A stretch of 49,234 bases of DNA from an uncultured Lachnospiraceae bacterium (GTDB lineage Bacteria; Bacillota; Clostridia; Lachnospirales; Lachnospiraceae). The notes under the pieces are model-generated. The model saw only the letters and a program-made list of their open reading frames with translations. It had not been told where the DNA came from and searched no databases. The stretch is taken from the NCBI GenBank assembly GCA_946536155.1, contig CAMNEB010000003.1:1-49234 (forward strand). The letters run 5' to 3'. Positions within the stretch are counted from its first letter, which is position 1, and every line of letters begins with the position of its first letter. Below are positions 39,936-48,474 of the stretch, piece after piece. Both the position numbers and the translations under genes were made by a program.

Positions 39936-42037
39936 GGTTTAAAAAGGTATCGAAAAATCTTATCAGAGTGGGGATAGGGGTTCTTTCAGTATCGGCCATG
40001 GTCCTTTCCGGGATCGCTTTTCCGGGATCTGCCGGAAACAGAGTATATGCCGATACATATTATGCCGATTATATGTCTCAGGAAAGCCTTAAGGAAGTCT
40101 ATGCCGATCGTTTCAGACTTGGTGTGGCGGTACAGGCGATCAGCCACTGGGGCGATCAGAGTGCGGAGATCGGAAATGTTACCAAAGAGCAGTTCATAGA
40201 CAATCAGTTCAATTCCATGACCTTCGGAAATGAATTCAAGCCTGCTTACAATTTTTCCGCATCATCCGACGGTCTTTTTAAAGTCGACAGAGCGGCTGAG
40301 GAGTTGCTCGACTGGGCAACCGAGCACAATATGCCGGTAAGAGGTCATGTCCTCGTCTGGCATTCGCAGGTCGATCCCTCAATTTTTGCCAAGGATTTCA
40401 AAGCAACCTCCGGCGGAACGATCACCAAGGATTACAATGCCGTTCTTGATGAGGACTGTCTGGTAGACAGAGCTACACTTCTTAAGAGGCTCGATACATA
40501 TATAAACAGCGTCATTGAGTATACCTATGCCAACGGATATGCTGATACCATCTATGCGTGGGATGTTGTAAACGAAGCGGTTGAAGAGGGACAGGATGAC
40601 GGCCTCAGGAGAAGCTACTGGTACAGGATAATCGGTCCCGATTTCCTTTATTACAGCTTCCTCTATGCAAGAGAGGCAGAGACCAGATGTGCAAAACAGT
40701 ATGCGGCAGATTACGGACTCGATCCCGAAGGGGACCTTTCGTCCATTACTCCCGAGCTTTTCTACAATGATTACAACGAGTGGTACACAGTCAAGTGCAA
40801 CAAGATCATCACACTTCTTACCGAAACACCCTTCAACGAAGGCCATAACATGGTAAAGAGTGATGTCATCAATCCCGACGGAGACGGAACCATCTACGGA
40901 GACGGACTCATTGACGGTATCGGACTTCAGGGACACATGACGGACACGGAGTCCCTTGCCCAGTACAAGACCGCCATTGAAAAATATGCAGCAGCCATCA
41001 ACAATCTCCATGTCACCGAGCTGGATGTGGGAAAATCCGTTACCGGTCCTGCCGGAGATTTCAGACAGGCTAAGTTCTACTATGATTTCTTCAAACTTCT
41101 CTGCGATGAGCAGGATGCCGGAGTGAATATCACCTCCGTAACCCTCTGGGGACTTACGGATACCTCCTCATGGAGAAAGGATACGGAGCCCCTGCTCTTT
41201 AACAGGGATCTGTCCGGAAAGCCCGCTTTTGAAGCGGTCCTCATGGCAGGCAAGGGAGAAGAGTTCACTCTTAAGGATACAGCTGCAATAGGTAAGGCCG
41301 AGGACATACTGATCACCTTCGAACCTGTGACCGTAGACGGACAGATTTCCAACAAAACACCTACCGAGTACGGCTTCATCGGCCGCGGTGCAGGTCATCA
41401 GGCTACCATCATGCTCAAGCTGGGCGTAAACCATACCGAGGGAGCCACTCCCGGATTCTCGCTCCAGGTCAGGAGAGAGGCTCAGGATGCGACCGTGAGG
41501 TATGACATAACCAGATTCATCGGTCATACCGTAAAGATCGGTTTCTATTACAAGTCCGCAGATGCAAAATTATATCTCGGAACCGAAGGATATGAATCAG
41601 GTCCTCTTGAATATGAAATAACAGGCGAAGACTGGCAGCTCATCGAAGCAGTGCTTAAGGTTCCCGAGGATGCCGATACCGTGGCACTGTATTTTGAGAC
41701 CGACGGAAACGGTGAGTTTTTGATCGACGATTTCTGCATCACTCTTGCGGATGATATGGAAGCAGCTGACGGATTGACTGATCCGAATGCAGAGCCTGCT
41801 CCCGAAGATACGGAAACAGGTGCGGAAACTGAGACTCCTGCAGCAACACCCGAAGCAGGAACGGGAGGCGGTGGAAGCAAGACCTTCGGCATCATCGCAC
41901 TCATCGCAGCGCTTGTGATCGCAGCACTCGGCCTTAAGGTCGCTTCGGATAAAAAAGTGTCCGCAAAAGAGGATGCTCCCGAAAAGAAGGATCAAAAGAG
42001 CGGAGACAAGCAGGACAAGCAGGATAAGAAAAACTAA
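39932..42037 (+). CDS. GH10 endo-1,4-beta-xylanase, membrane-anchored, with C-terminal binding module
   Basis: 701 residues. Signal peptide (residues 1-40, ending VYA). GH10 catalytic domain about 50-435: FGNEFKPAYNF, RGHVLVWHSQ, WDVVNEAV with acid/base Glu215, HVTELDVG with nucleophile Glu363, and LWGLTDTSSW. A beta-sandwich module ~450-610 (ILITFEPVTVDGQ to IDDFCITL) resembles CBM4/9/22. A Pro/Thr/Glu linker (~618-645) leads to a membrane helix (about 652-670) and a Lys/Asp-rich cytosolic tail. It degrades xylan at the cell surface. The extra membrane anchor replaces a sortase signal. GAGGAAG lies 3-5 bases upstream. Cotranscribed with the U32-like pair. Confidence 0.93.
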   Translation: MRFKKVSKNLIRVGIGVLSVSAMVLSGIAFPGSAGNRVYADTYYADYMSQESLKEVYADRFRLGVAVQAISHWGDQSAEIGNVTKEQFIDNQFNSMTFGNEFKPAYNFSASSDGLFKVDRAAEELLDWATEHNMPVRGHVLVWHSQVDPSIFAKDFKATSGGTITKDYNAVLDEDCLVDRATLLKRLDTYINSVIEYTYANGYADTIYAWDVVNEAVEEGQDDGLRRSYWYRIIGPDFLYYSFLYAREAETRCAKQYAADYGLDPEGDLSSITPELFYNDYNEWYTVKCNKIITLLTETPFNEGHNMVKSDVINPDGDGTIYGDGLIDGIGLQGHMTDTESLAQYKTAIEKYAAAINNLHVTELDVGKSVTGPAGDFRQAKFYYDFFKLLCDEQDAGVNITSVTLWGLTDTSSWRKDTEPLLFNRDLSGKPAFEAVLMAGKGEEFTLKDTAAIGKAEDILITFEPVTVDGQISNKTPTEYGFIGRGAGHQATIMLKLGVNHTEGATPGFSLQVRREAQDATVRYDITRFIGHTVKIGFYYKSADAKLYLGTEGYESGPLEYEITGEDWQLIEAVLKVPEDADTVALYFETDGNGEFLIDDFCITLADDMEAADGLTDPNAEPAPEDTETGAETETPAATPEAGTGGGGSKTFGIIALIAALVIAALGLKVASDKKVSAKEDAPEKKDQKSGDKQDKQDKKN

Positions 42038-42047
42038 GGTAAGAAAA

Positions 42048-42093
42048 ATCGATAAAGAATATCGATAAGAAAAACGATAAAGATATCGATCAG
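42048..42093 (+). repeat. Imperfect ~12-bp tandem repeat behind the xylanase gene
   Basis: Four degenerate copies of A(T)CGATAAAGAA follow the Lys-rich 3' end of the xylanase gene. They resemble the AAG/GATAAG-rich codons of the tail, so replication slippage of the coding tail is a likely origin. Confidence 0.6.
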
Positions 42094-42110
42094 AAAATAA
42101 GACTGTTCAA

Positions 42111-42143
42111 AAAACTCCCTGTCCGGTATGGACAGGGAGTTTT
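42111..42143 (+). terminator. Bidirectional terminator between xylanase and Rrf2 genes
   Basis: AAAACTCCCTGTCC (42111-42124) and its exact complement (42130-42143) form a 14-bp stem around a 5-base loop, with T-rich flank on the plus strand and A4 on the other side. It serves two converging genes. Confidence 0.9.
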
Positions 42144-42148
42144 ATATT

Positions 42149-42559
42149 TCATGAACCGTTATTGATAAGATCCGAAAGCGTGTATTGCTCGAAGAATTCT
42201 TTCAGGTTTTTATCAAGTCTGATCCACATGGGGAGGGTCTTGCACAGTGTTTTCTTCGGACATGTAAAGTGATCGTCCGAAACACAGGATACGGAGATGA
42301 AATTCTCCTCACAGGCAGATATCACATCCCACGCGGTACATTTACCGGGATCGACGTTGATCTTATATCCTCCGCCCTTTCCCCTCAGGCCTTTGACCAT
42401 ATCCATATGTACCAGGTCTTTTATTATGGCTTCCAGATATTTTTTGGAAATGCCCTGCCTCTCGGCAATGGTATTAAGAGCCACATAGTTTTCATCGCCT
42501 GACTCAGCAAGATCGATCATAACCTGCAGGGCATATCTGCCCTTTGTTGAAATAAGCAT
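42149..42559 (-). CDS. Rrf2 family transcriptional regulator, possibly Fe-S binding
   Basis: 136 residues from the ATG at 42559, where GAGGT lies 7 bases upstream (the frame extends 14 codons further without a ribosome site). Rrf2 winged helix: STKGRYALQVMIDLA, NTIAERQGISKKYLEAIIKDL, MVKGLRGKGGGYKINV. Three Cys follow (SCVSDDHFTCPKKTLC; spacing C-X8-C-X5-C), close to the IscR/CymR-type cluster region, which suggests Fe-S sensing although spacing differs from IscR. CymR-like cysteine control is the alternative. No isc or suf genes are in the window to indicate the target. Confidence 0.9.
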   Translation of the reverse strand: MLISTKGRYALQVMIDLAESGDENYVALNTIAERQGISKKYLEAIIKDLVHMDMVKGLRGKGGGYKINVDPGKCTAWDVISACEENFISVSCVSDDHFTCPKKTLCKTLPMWIRLDKNLKEFFEQYTLSDLINNGS

Positions 42560-42595
42560 GCACTTTACCTCGATTTGGGGATGCGTCCGGTATCG

Positions 42596-42607
42596 GCACA
42601 AATGTGC
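42596..42607 (-). promoter_or_regulatory. Palindrome upstream of the Rrf2 gene
   Basis: GCACA-AA-TGTGC is a perfect 12-bp palindrome 37 bases upstream of the Rrf2 start. It could be the regulator's own binding site. No clear -10/-35 pair was found for this gene. Confidence 0.3.
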
Positions 42608-42680
42608 GACAGAAAACGCTTAACGTAATAATACAACTAAAAAGATAGGTTTTCAAGGAGACGGTTTTAACTGATATTTG

Positions 42681-42689
42681 TGATATAAT
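42681..42689 (+). promoter_or_regulatory. Extended -10 promoter of folC, very short leader
   Basis: TGATATAAT (42681-42689) is a perfect extended -10 element. The expected start near 42696 leaves only about 4 bases before the ATG at 42700. No good -35 box is seen. AAGGAG at 42654-42659 is too far upstream to serve as ribosome site. Confidence 0.55.
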
Positions 42690-42699
42690 TCTCTTTGAT

Positions 42700-43974
42700 A
42701 TGAATTACACAGAAGCAAGAAAATATATAGAAAATACCGGTTCAGCGGGAATAATTCCCGGTACGGACGTGATATCGGAGCTCCTGGGACGGATGGGAGA
42801 TCCTCAGAAGCGTCTGAAGGTCATACATGTGGCCGGGACCAACGGTAAAGGATCCGTATGCACATACCTCGAGCGTGCGCTCTCCGAATGCGGACTTAAG
42901 ACAGGCAGATATTCTTCGCCGTCGGTCTTCAGATATCTTGAGAGGATAAGATTGTCGGAGCAGGATATCACCGAGGAGGATTATGCTCTTGCGGTTTCCG
43001 AGGTAAAAAGATGTGCCGGAGAGATGAAAACACCTCCCACGGGATTTGAAGCGGAGACGGCAGCTGCATTCCGGTACTTCGACTATAAGAAAGCAGATGT
43101 TATTATAGTCGAATGCGGCATGGGAGGCCGCGATGATGCCACGAATGTATTTGATTCTCCCCTCGCTTCAGTCTTTACTTCGATAAGCATGGACCATATG
43201 AGCTTCCTTGGGGACGATCCTGAGGAGATCGCACTGAACAAAGCGGGCATCATGAGAAAAGATACGCCTGTTATTATATCTCATATGCCACCGGTCTCTT
43301 GCAAGAATACCCTGTATTTTCCGGATAAAGTTCTCCAAAACGAAGGAATAACACTTGGTTGTGAAGTTTTTCCTGCAAAAGATCTGATACCAGAAGGCTT
43401 TAAAAATCCCCTTCCGGGCTCATATCAGACGGATAATCTTAATACAGCCCTTACGGTTCTTGAGGTTTTGGAGGAAAGGTTAAAGAAGCTGTTCCCCTCC
43501 GCTGAGATATCACATGATATTTTTATGAAGGGGATTGAAAAAGCATCCTGGCCGGGAAGATATGAGAAGATTTCCCATGACCCGGTCATCATAAGGGACG
43601 GTGCTCATAATCCGGGAGCCGCCCTTGCGCTTCGGGATGCAATACTTAATGACGTAACTCTTCCGGAAGACAGACGGATCAGACTGGTGATGGGGGTGTT
43701 CAGGGATAAGGATTACAGTGAAGTGCTTGAGATAATGCTTCCCATTGCAGATACCTTCACATCGATCGACCTGCCGGACAAAAACAGGAGACTCCCCAAG
43801 GAACAGCTCGCGGATATTGCCCGGAGCATCGCAAAAGGCACGGGAGTATCATCCATCCGTACCGCAGATTCCCTTAAGGAAGCACTGGAAGTGCCGGACA
43901 GATCTTCAAGGGATGTTTTTATTGTTTTTGGTTCACTTTCCTTAATGCAGATGTTTCAAGAAATACAGTTTTAG
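42700..43974 (+). CDS. folC: Bifunctional dihydrofolate/folylpolyglutamate synthase
   Basis: 424 residues. It adds glutamate to dihydropteroate and to folates, in the cytoplasm, using ATP. P-loop HVAGTNGKGSVC (~43-54), then RYSSPSVFRYLERI, VECGMGGRDDATNVFD, TSISMDHMSFLGDD and the Mur-ligase-like C-terminal block SWPGRYEKISHDPVIIRDGAHNPGA (Asp and His of the active site), ending FIVFGSLSLMQ. Length is normal for FolC. No Shine-Dalgarno precedes the ATG, and the promoter lies almost on top of it, so translation may be leaderless. Confidence 0.95.
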   Translation: MNYTEARKYIENTGSAGIIPGTDVISELLGRMGDPQKRLKVIHVAGTNGKGSVCTYLERALSECGLKTGRYSSPSVFRYLERIRLSEQDITEEDYALAVSEVKRCAGEMKTPPTGFEAETAAAFRYFDYKKADVIIVECGMGGRDDATNVFDSPLASVFTSISMDHMSFLGDDPEEIALNKAGIMRKDTPVIISHMPPVSCKNTLYFPDKVLQNEGITLGCEVFPAKDLIPEGFKNPLPGSYQTDNLNTALTVLEVLEERLKKLFPSAEISHDIFMKGIEKASWPGRYEKISHDPVIIRDGAHNPGAALALRDAILNDVTLPEDRRIRLVMGVFRDKDYSEVLEIMLPIADTFTSIDLPDKNRRLPKEQLADIARSIAKGTGVSSIRTADSLKEALEVPDRSSRDVFIVFGSLSLMQMFQEIQF

Positions 43975-44017
43975 TGTATAATGAAATTTAGTGTATCGGA
44001 CGATGAAGGACGCCTGA

Positions 44018-46414
44018 ATGGTATTTTTTCTCACAAGTTCTTTTATAGAATATAAGATGGAAAACGAGCCGGGCTCTGCATATATTTGCAGAGACTATGA
44101 GTTTGTGTCCAATCTTAAGAAGTACTGGAGAGAGAAATCCAGGATCCTTCTCATTGCTGCAGATCCTGATGATATAAGGGTCAACGATATCAATTTCAGG
44201 AAGATCAAGGCGGCATTTGTGGATTCGGGTCTGAAGGTGAGTGATGTTACGCTTTTGGACCGCAGGAATCTTGACAATGTGGTTGATCTTATCAAGAAAT
44301 CGGATGTGGTCATATTAACCGATGGTCATGCTCCCACTCAGAACAGATTTTTCAGAGAGACAGAACTGAAGACACTTCTGCAGGGTTATCCCGGAATCCT
44401 GATAGCTATGGGCTCCGGAAGTATTAACTGTGCGGAAAATGCATATATTTATCCGGAATTTGACGGAGAGACCGAAGATCCCGAGTTTGAAAGATTCACT
44501 AAGGGTCTCGGACTCACCGATATGTGCATCATCCCTCACAGTTCTTATCTTAAGCATATCGAGGCTGACGGTAAGAATCTGATCGATGATATCATCTATC
44601 CGGACAGTAAGGATCATAAATTCTATCTTGTCGAAGACGGCAGCTATTTCCTGATCGATGATGACGTGATCAAGTTCTATGGCAAGGGAGATATGCTCGA
44701 AAACGGAGCATACCGGTCGATTGACACACGTGTCAGTGAGAGTGACTGGGATGCCATTATGACAAGCGGTTACATAAGTGTATTTGAGATAGATATTGAA
44801 ACATGGCGCCTTTTCAATAAATACACCAGCCTGCTATTAAAAAAATATGACGTCAGTGTCAGCAAAAGTGAGACCTTTGACAGGTTCATAAAAGAGTTTG
44901 CTTCAAAGCTCCTGGTGGACAGCGAGAAGAATTATATTATAGAGCAGTCGACCCCGGAGAGGATAAAAGAGGAGATAAGATCCCTCGGCAGTTATTCACG
45001 TACCGTTCATTGTGAGAAGAGCGGTTTCAGAAGATCCTTCGATATACGCATCAAGACTCTTAAAGAGGATAAGACCAGGTATATCTGCATCATCTTTGAT
45101 ACATCGGAGATCGTAGACCGGGACTGGATGACAGACATTCTTTCCAGGAGCGGTTTCCTCAGGGATGCCGAGAAATGCCTGAAGGATCTGGATCTCAGTG
45201 AGGGCTATTCCCTTATCTATACCAATATCAGGGGCTTTAAGACCATCAACGATCTTTTCGGCGAAGAGAGCGGAGATGATGTCATATTCATGGTCAGAGA
45301 CCGCATCAAGAGCATCCTGGATCCTTTGGTCTTTGGCAGGCTCGAGAGCGATCACTTTGTCGCCATAGTCAGAAACGAACTATTAAAGAGTGCAAGGATC
45401 CGCAAGATCACACAGATGACATACAGAAGCATTTACAAGATGTACGATTTCAATGTCACCTGCGGCATATATCCCATAACCGATTCCGGAATATCCGTCG
45501 GACTTATGATAGACAGAGCCAAGCTTGCGGAGAAGAATCTCGCGGAGACCGATACTGCGATGTATTCGGAATATACGGATAAGATGAGATCCGATTACGT
45601 TAATCAGATGATAATGATATCCGATCTCAGCGAAGCCTTAAGGCGCAGGGAACTGGTGGCATATTATCAGCCCATTGTCGATGCGAGAACACATAAGGTG
45701 GTGTCTGCCGAATCTCTTATCAGATGGAATCACCGCGATCTCGGAATGGTTTCCCCCGGACTGTTCATCCCGGCTCTCGAAGCTTCGGGCAAGGTGTCCC
45801 GGGTAGACCTTTATATGGCGGAAACGGTATTCGGAATGCTTTTAAGGGATTCCAGGGAAGGACTTCCCATAGTACCTGTTTCCATCAACCTTTCACGAGT
45901 TGACTTTTACGATCCCACACTTCTTGAGAGGATCAATGAGATACTTGAAGAGAAGGATTTCCCCGTAGGTGCCGCGAAGATCGAGATCACAGAGTCGGCA
46001 TATGCAAATCTTGAGAAGAATGCCCTCGATTTCTTAAGGGGAATGAAGGAGAAGCATGTCAGGATCCTTCTTGATGATTACGGCAGCGGAATGTCTTCTC
46101 TTTCAACACTTGAAAGCTACGAGTTCAATACCATAAAGCTCGATCTTGGTTTTATACGTAAGATAGGTTCCAGTGACAGAGCGGAGACCATAATCAGATC
46201 CACCATCAGCATGGCTCATGCATTCGGTGCGGATGTCATTGCGGAGGGCGTTGAGAATGAGCAGCAGCTCGCATTTTTATCGGATGCCGGAGTGGATATG
46301 ATACAGGGATTCTATTTCTACAAACCCATGTCCGAAGAGGATTTCAGGGATATAATGAATAATCCCAACAAGACGGATATGATGATCACCTGGGGAAAGG
46401 ATACAGACCATTAA
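44018..46414 (+). CDS. S51-peptidase-like / PAS-like / GGDEF(degenerate) / EAL protein, probable c-di-GMP phosphodiesterase
   Basis: 798 residues, no membrane segment. Residues 1-230 resemble S51 dipeptidase-like proteins (LTSSFIEY, HAPTQNRFFRETELKTLLQGY, IIPHSSYL, YPDSKDHKFYLVEDGSYFL), but the nucleophile site GxSAG appears as MGSGS. About 255-355 is PAS-like (FEIDIETW...). GGDEF at ~370-515 has GRLESDHF in place of GGDEF, so it is not a cyclase. EAL at ~530-790 keeps ESL, SINLSR, EITES, LLDDYGSG, IKLD, AEGVEN and QGFYFYKP, all metal and catalytic positions, so it should hydrolyse c-di-GMP. GAAGGA lies 7 bases upstream. The first domain may sense a ligand. Confidence 0.85.
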   Translation: MVFFLTSSFIEYKMENEPGSAYICRDYEFVSNLKKYWREKSRILLIAADPDDIRVNDINFRKIKAAFVDSGLKVSDVTLLDRRNLDNVVDLIKKSDVVILTDGHAPTQNRFFRETELKTLLQGYPGILIAMGSGSINCAENAYIYPEFDGETEDPEFERFTKGLGLTDMCIIPHSSYLKHIEADGKNLIDDIIYPDSKDHKFYLVEDGSYFLIDDDVIKFYGKGDMLENGAYRSIDTRVSESDWDAIMTSGYISVFEIDIETWRLFNKYTSLLLKKYDVSVSKSETFDRFIKEFASKLLVDSEKNYIIEQSTPERIKEEIRSLGSYSRTVHCEKSGFRRSFDIRIKTLKEDKTRYICIIFDTSEIVDRDWMTDILSRSGFLRDAEKCLKDLDLSEGYSLIYTNIRGFKTINDLFGEESGDDVIFMVRDRIKSILDPLVFGRLESDHFVAIVRNELLKSARIRKITQMTYRSIYKMYDFNVTCGIYPITDSGISVGLMIDRAKLAEKNLAETDTAMYSEYTDKMRSDYVNQMIMISDLSEALRRRELVAYYQPIVDARTHKVVSAESLIRWNHRDLGMVSPGLFIPALEASGKVSRVDLYMAETVFGMLLRDSREGLPIVPVSINLSRVDFYDPTLLERINEILEEKDFPVGAAKIEITESAYANLEKNALDFLRGMKEKHVRILLDDYGSGMSSLSTLESYEFNTIKLDLGFIRKIGSSDRAETIIRSTISMAHAFGADVIAEGVENEQQLAFLSDAGVDMIQGFYFYKPMSEEDFRDIMNNPNKTDMMITWGKDTDH

Positions 46415-46430
46415 CAGAGTATATGAGATA

Positions 46431-47567
46431 ATGGCTCCATGTCATTTTGGCATGGAGTCAGTGCTTAAAAGAGAAATAACAGATCTTGGGTATGACGTGA
46501 CGGGTGTTTCCGACGGTCGTGTCACTTTTGAAGGGGACGCCGAAGCGATAGCAAGAGTCAATATCTGCTCGAGATGCGCAGAAAGGCTGCTGATAAAGGC
46601 AGCCTCTTTTACGGCAAAGACTTTTGATGAACTCTTTGAAGGAGTCAAGGCTGTTCACTGGGAAGAGTTCATCCCGGTAAACGGCAGGTTCTGGGTCGCT
46701 AAGGCTGCAAGCGTAAAGTCAGCATTGTTCAGCCCATCGGATATCCAGTCAATTGTCAAGAAGGCTATGGCCGCACAGCTGAGCAGCGTATATCACCTCG
46801 ACTGGTTTCCTGAGGACGGGGATTCTTTTCCCTTCAGGGTCTTCATAATGAAGGACGAGGTGACGATAGGACTTGATACTACGGGCGAGTCACTTCACAA
46901 AAGAGGCTACAGAAAACTCACTGCCAAGGCTCCCATTGCCGAGAATCTTGCCGCGGGACTCATCATGCTCACGCCCTGGAGGGAGGACCGCATACTTGTG
47001 GATCCCTTCTGCGGAAGCGGTACATTCCCTATCGAAGCTGCGATGATGGCAGCAGGCATATCACCCGGAATGAACAGGTTTTTCACGGCGTGCAGCTGGG
47101 AACATCTGATAGAAAAGTCCGTTTGGAACGATGCATACGAAGAGGCGAGGGATCTTGTCTCAATACCTAAGGATACCGATATACAGGGATATGACATCGA
47201 CGAGGAGATGATACGCATTGCCAGGAAAAATGCTGCAGATGCGGGAGTTGAGAGTATGATCCATTTCCAGAGAAGGGATGTTGCGGATCTTTCGCACCCG
47301 AAGAAATACGGATTCATCATCACAAATCCTCCCTACGGTGAGAGACTGATGGATAAAAACGAAGTATCGTCTCTTTATCGCACTCTCGGAGAGAGATATA
47401 AGAATCTGGACAGCTGGAGCATGTATCTCATCACATCATATGAAAGAGCGGAAAATGACATCGGAAGAAAAGCCGATAAGAACCGCAAGATATACAACGG
47501 TATGATGAAGACGTATTTTTACGAATTCAGGGGACCGAAACCGCCGAAACGCACGGAAAAAACATGA
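46431..47567 (+). CDS. THUMP-domain class I rRNA (guanine-N2) methyltransferase, RlmL/YpsC-like
   Basis: 378 residues. N-terminal ferredoxin-like/THUMP part (APCHFGMESVLKREI to FRVFIMKDEVTIGLDTTGESL), then the methyltransferase: KAPIAENLAAGLI, VDPFCGSGTFPIEAAMMA (SAM binding), IQGYDIDEEMIRIARKNA, and catalytic NPPYGERL. It most resembles the RlmL half of E. coli RlmKL and B. subtilis YpsC, which modify 23S rRNA G2445. The start at 46431 has only a weak ribosome site (ACAGAG) and begins a few residues shorter than usual; no in-frame start lies upstream. It follows the EAL gene after 16 bases. Confidence 0.9.
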   Translation: MAPCHFGMESVLKREITDLGYDVTGVSDGRVTFEGDAEAIARVNICSRCAERLLIKAASFTAKTFDELFEGVKAVHWEEFIPVNGRFWVAKAASVKSALFSPSDIQSIVKKAMAAQLSSVYHLDWFPEDGDSFPFRVFIMKDEVTIGLDTTGESLHKRGYRKLTAKAPIAENLAAGLIMLTPWREDRILVDPFCGSGTFPIEAAMMAAGISPGMNRFFTACSWEHLIEKSVWNDAYEEARDLVSIPKDTDIQGYDIDEEMIRIARKNAADAGVESMIHFQRRDVADLSHPKKYGFIITNPPYGERLMDKNEVSSLYRTLGERYKNLDSWSMYLITSYERAENDIGRKADKNRKIYNGMMKTYFYEFRGPKPPKRTEKT

Positions 47568-47651
47568 CATATGCATGCAAAGGACCGCATGGTCTTTGAA
47601 CGCTGTCATGGTATTAAAAGGATATATCAAATTGATCGGAGTTTTTTACAG

Positions 47652-48260
47652 ATGGAGAAATTGGTTTTTGCAACAGGTAACATGGGTAAGATGAGAGAGA
47701 TCCGCGAGATCATGGAAGGCTCGGGATTTGAGATCCTTTCTATGAAGGAAGCGGGCGCCTGTCCCGATATAATAGAGAACGGCTTATCCTTTGAGGAAAA
47801 TGCCATGATCAAGGCAAGAGCAGTACATGAGCTTCTTCCCGATTCGATCGTCCTTGCAGACGATTCGGGACTTGAGGTCGATGCTCTCGGCGGAGAACCC
47901 GGTATTTATTCCGCAAGATATCTCGGGGAAAACACTCCCTACAGTGTCAAGAACAAAGAGATAATAAAGAGGCTCGAGGGTGTTCCCGATGAATACAGGA
48001 CCGCAAGATTCGTCTGTGCGATAGCCGCTGTTTTTCCCGACGGGACAGAGAAATGCGTACGCGAGACCGTTGAAGGAAGAATAGGATATGAGGAAAGAGG
48101 AGAGCACGGTTTCGGTTACGATCCCATATTCTATGTTCCCGAACTCGGATGCACCACGGGTGAGATCCCTGAGCTTGAGAAGAACAAGATCTCTCACAGG
48201 GGCAAGGCTCTCAGAAAGATGAGGACAGAGATCCTGGAGAGTTTTTCTGACGGAAAATAA
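47652..48260 (+). CDS. rdgB: dITP/XTP pyrophosphatase (RdgB/HAM1 family)
   Basis: 202 residues from the ATG at 47652; the frame opens at 47571 but the conserved protein starts at MEKLVFATGN. Motifs: FATGNMGKMREI, LSFEENAMIKA, LADDSGLEVDALGGEPGIYSARY with the metal-binding Asp, and GFGYDPIFYVP, then ISHRGKAL. It removes deaminated purine nucleotides (ITP, XTP) from the pool. Adjacent to a YfcE-type phosphoesterase, a usual Firmicute pairing. GGAG precedes the start by 11 bases. Confidence 0.95.
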   Translation: MEKLVFATGNMGKMREIREIMEGSGFEILSMKEAGACPDIIENGLSFEENAMIKARAVHELLPDSIVLADDSGLEVDALGGEPGIYSARYLGENTPYSVKNKEIIKRLEGVPDEYRTARFVCAIAAVFPDGTEKCVRETVEGRIGYEERGEHGFGYDPIFYVPELGCTTGEIPELEKNKISHRGKALRKMRTEILESFSDGK

Positions 48261-48302
48261 GAAACTTCGTATGGATTCATTTTCCCGGGTAAAATATCGG
48301 AC

Positions 48303-48400
48303 GGATCGGTTTACATCCGGAAAACCATCAGATGGATCGGTTTACATCCGGAAAACCATCAGACGGATCGGTTTACACCCGGAAAGTCATCAGACGGATC
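48303..48400 (+). repeat. 31-bp tandem repeat, three copies plus a partial
   Basis: Units at 48303-48333, 48334-48364 and 48365-48395 begin GGATCGGTTTACATCCGG and differ at only a few positions; GGATC at 48396-48400 starts a fourth. Each unit contains GGTTT...AAACC, a small stem. Units abut without spacers, so this is not a CRISPR array. It lies in the gap between rdgB and the phosphoesterase gene. Confidence 0.95.
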
Positions 48401-48474
48401 AATCGGCAATCTTAAAAGTGTAAGCCGGGTTTGCTGATATTCGGAAAAGATACCGTAAAGAAGGAACTTTATAA

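Noticed and set aside
43971-43982. Promoter for the EAL gene (TGTATAAT)
   Set aside because: The -10 match is good but the TG spacing is off by one and no -35 box is found; read-through from folC is equally likely.
48303-48400. Possible CRISPR array (regular ~31-bp repeats)
   Set aside because: Units abut with no spacers between them, and no cas genes are in the window. It is a plain tandem repeat.
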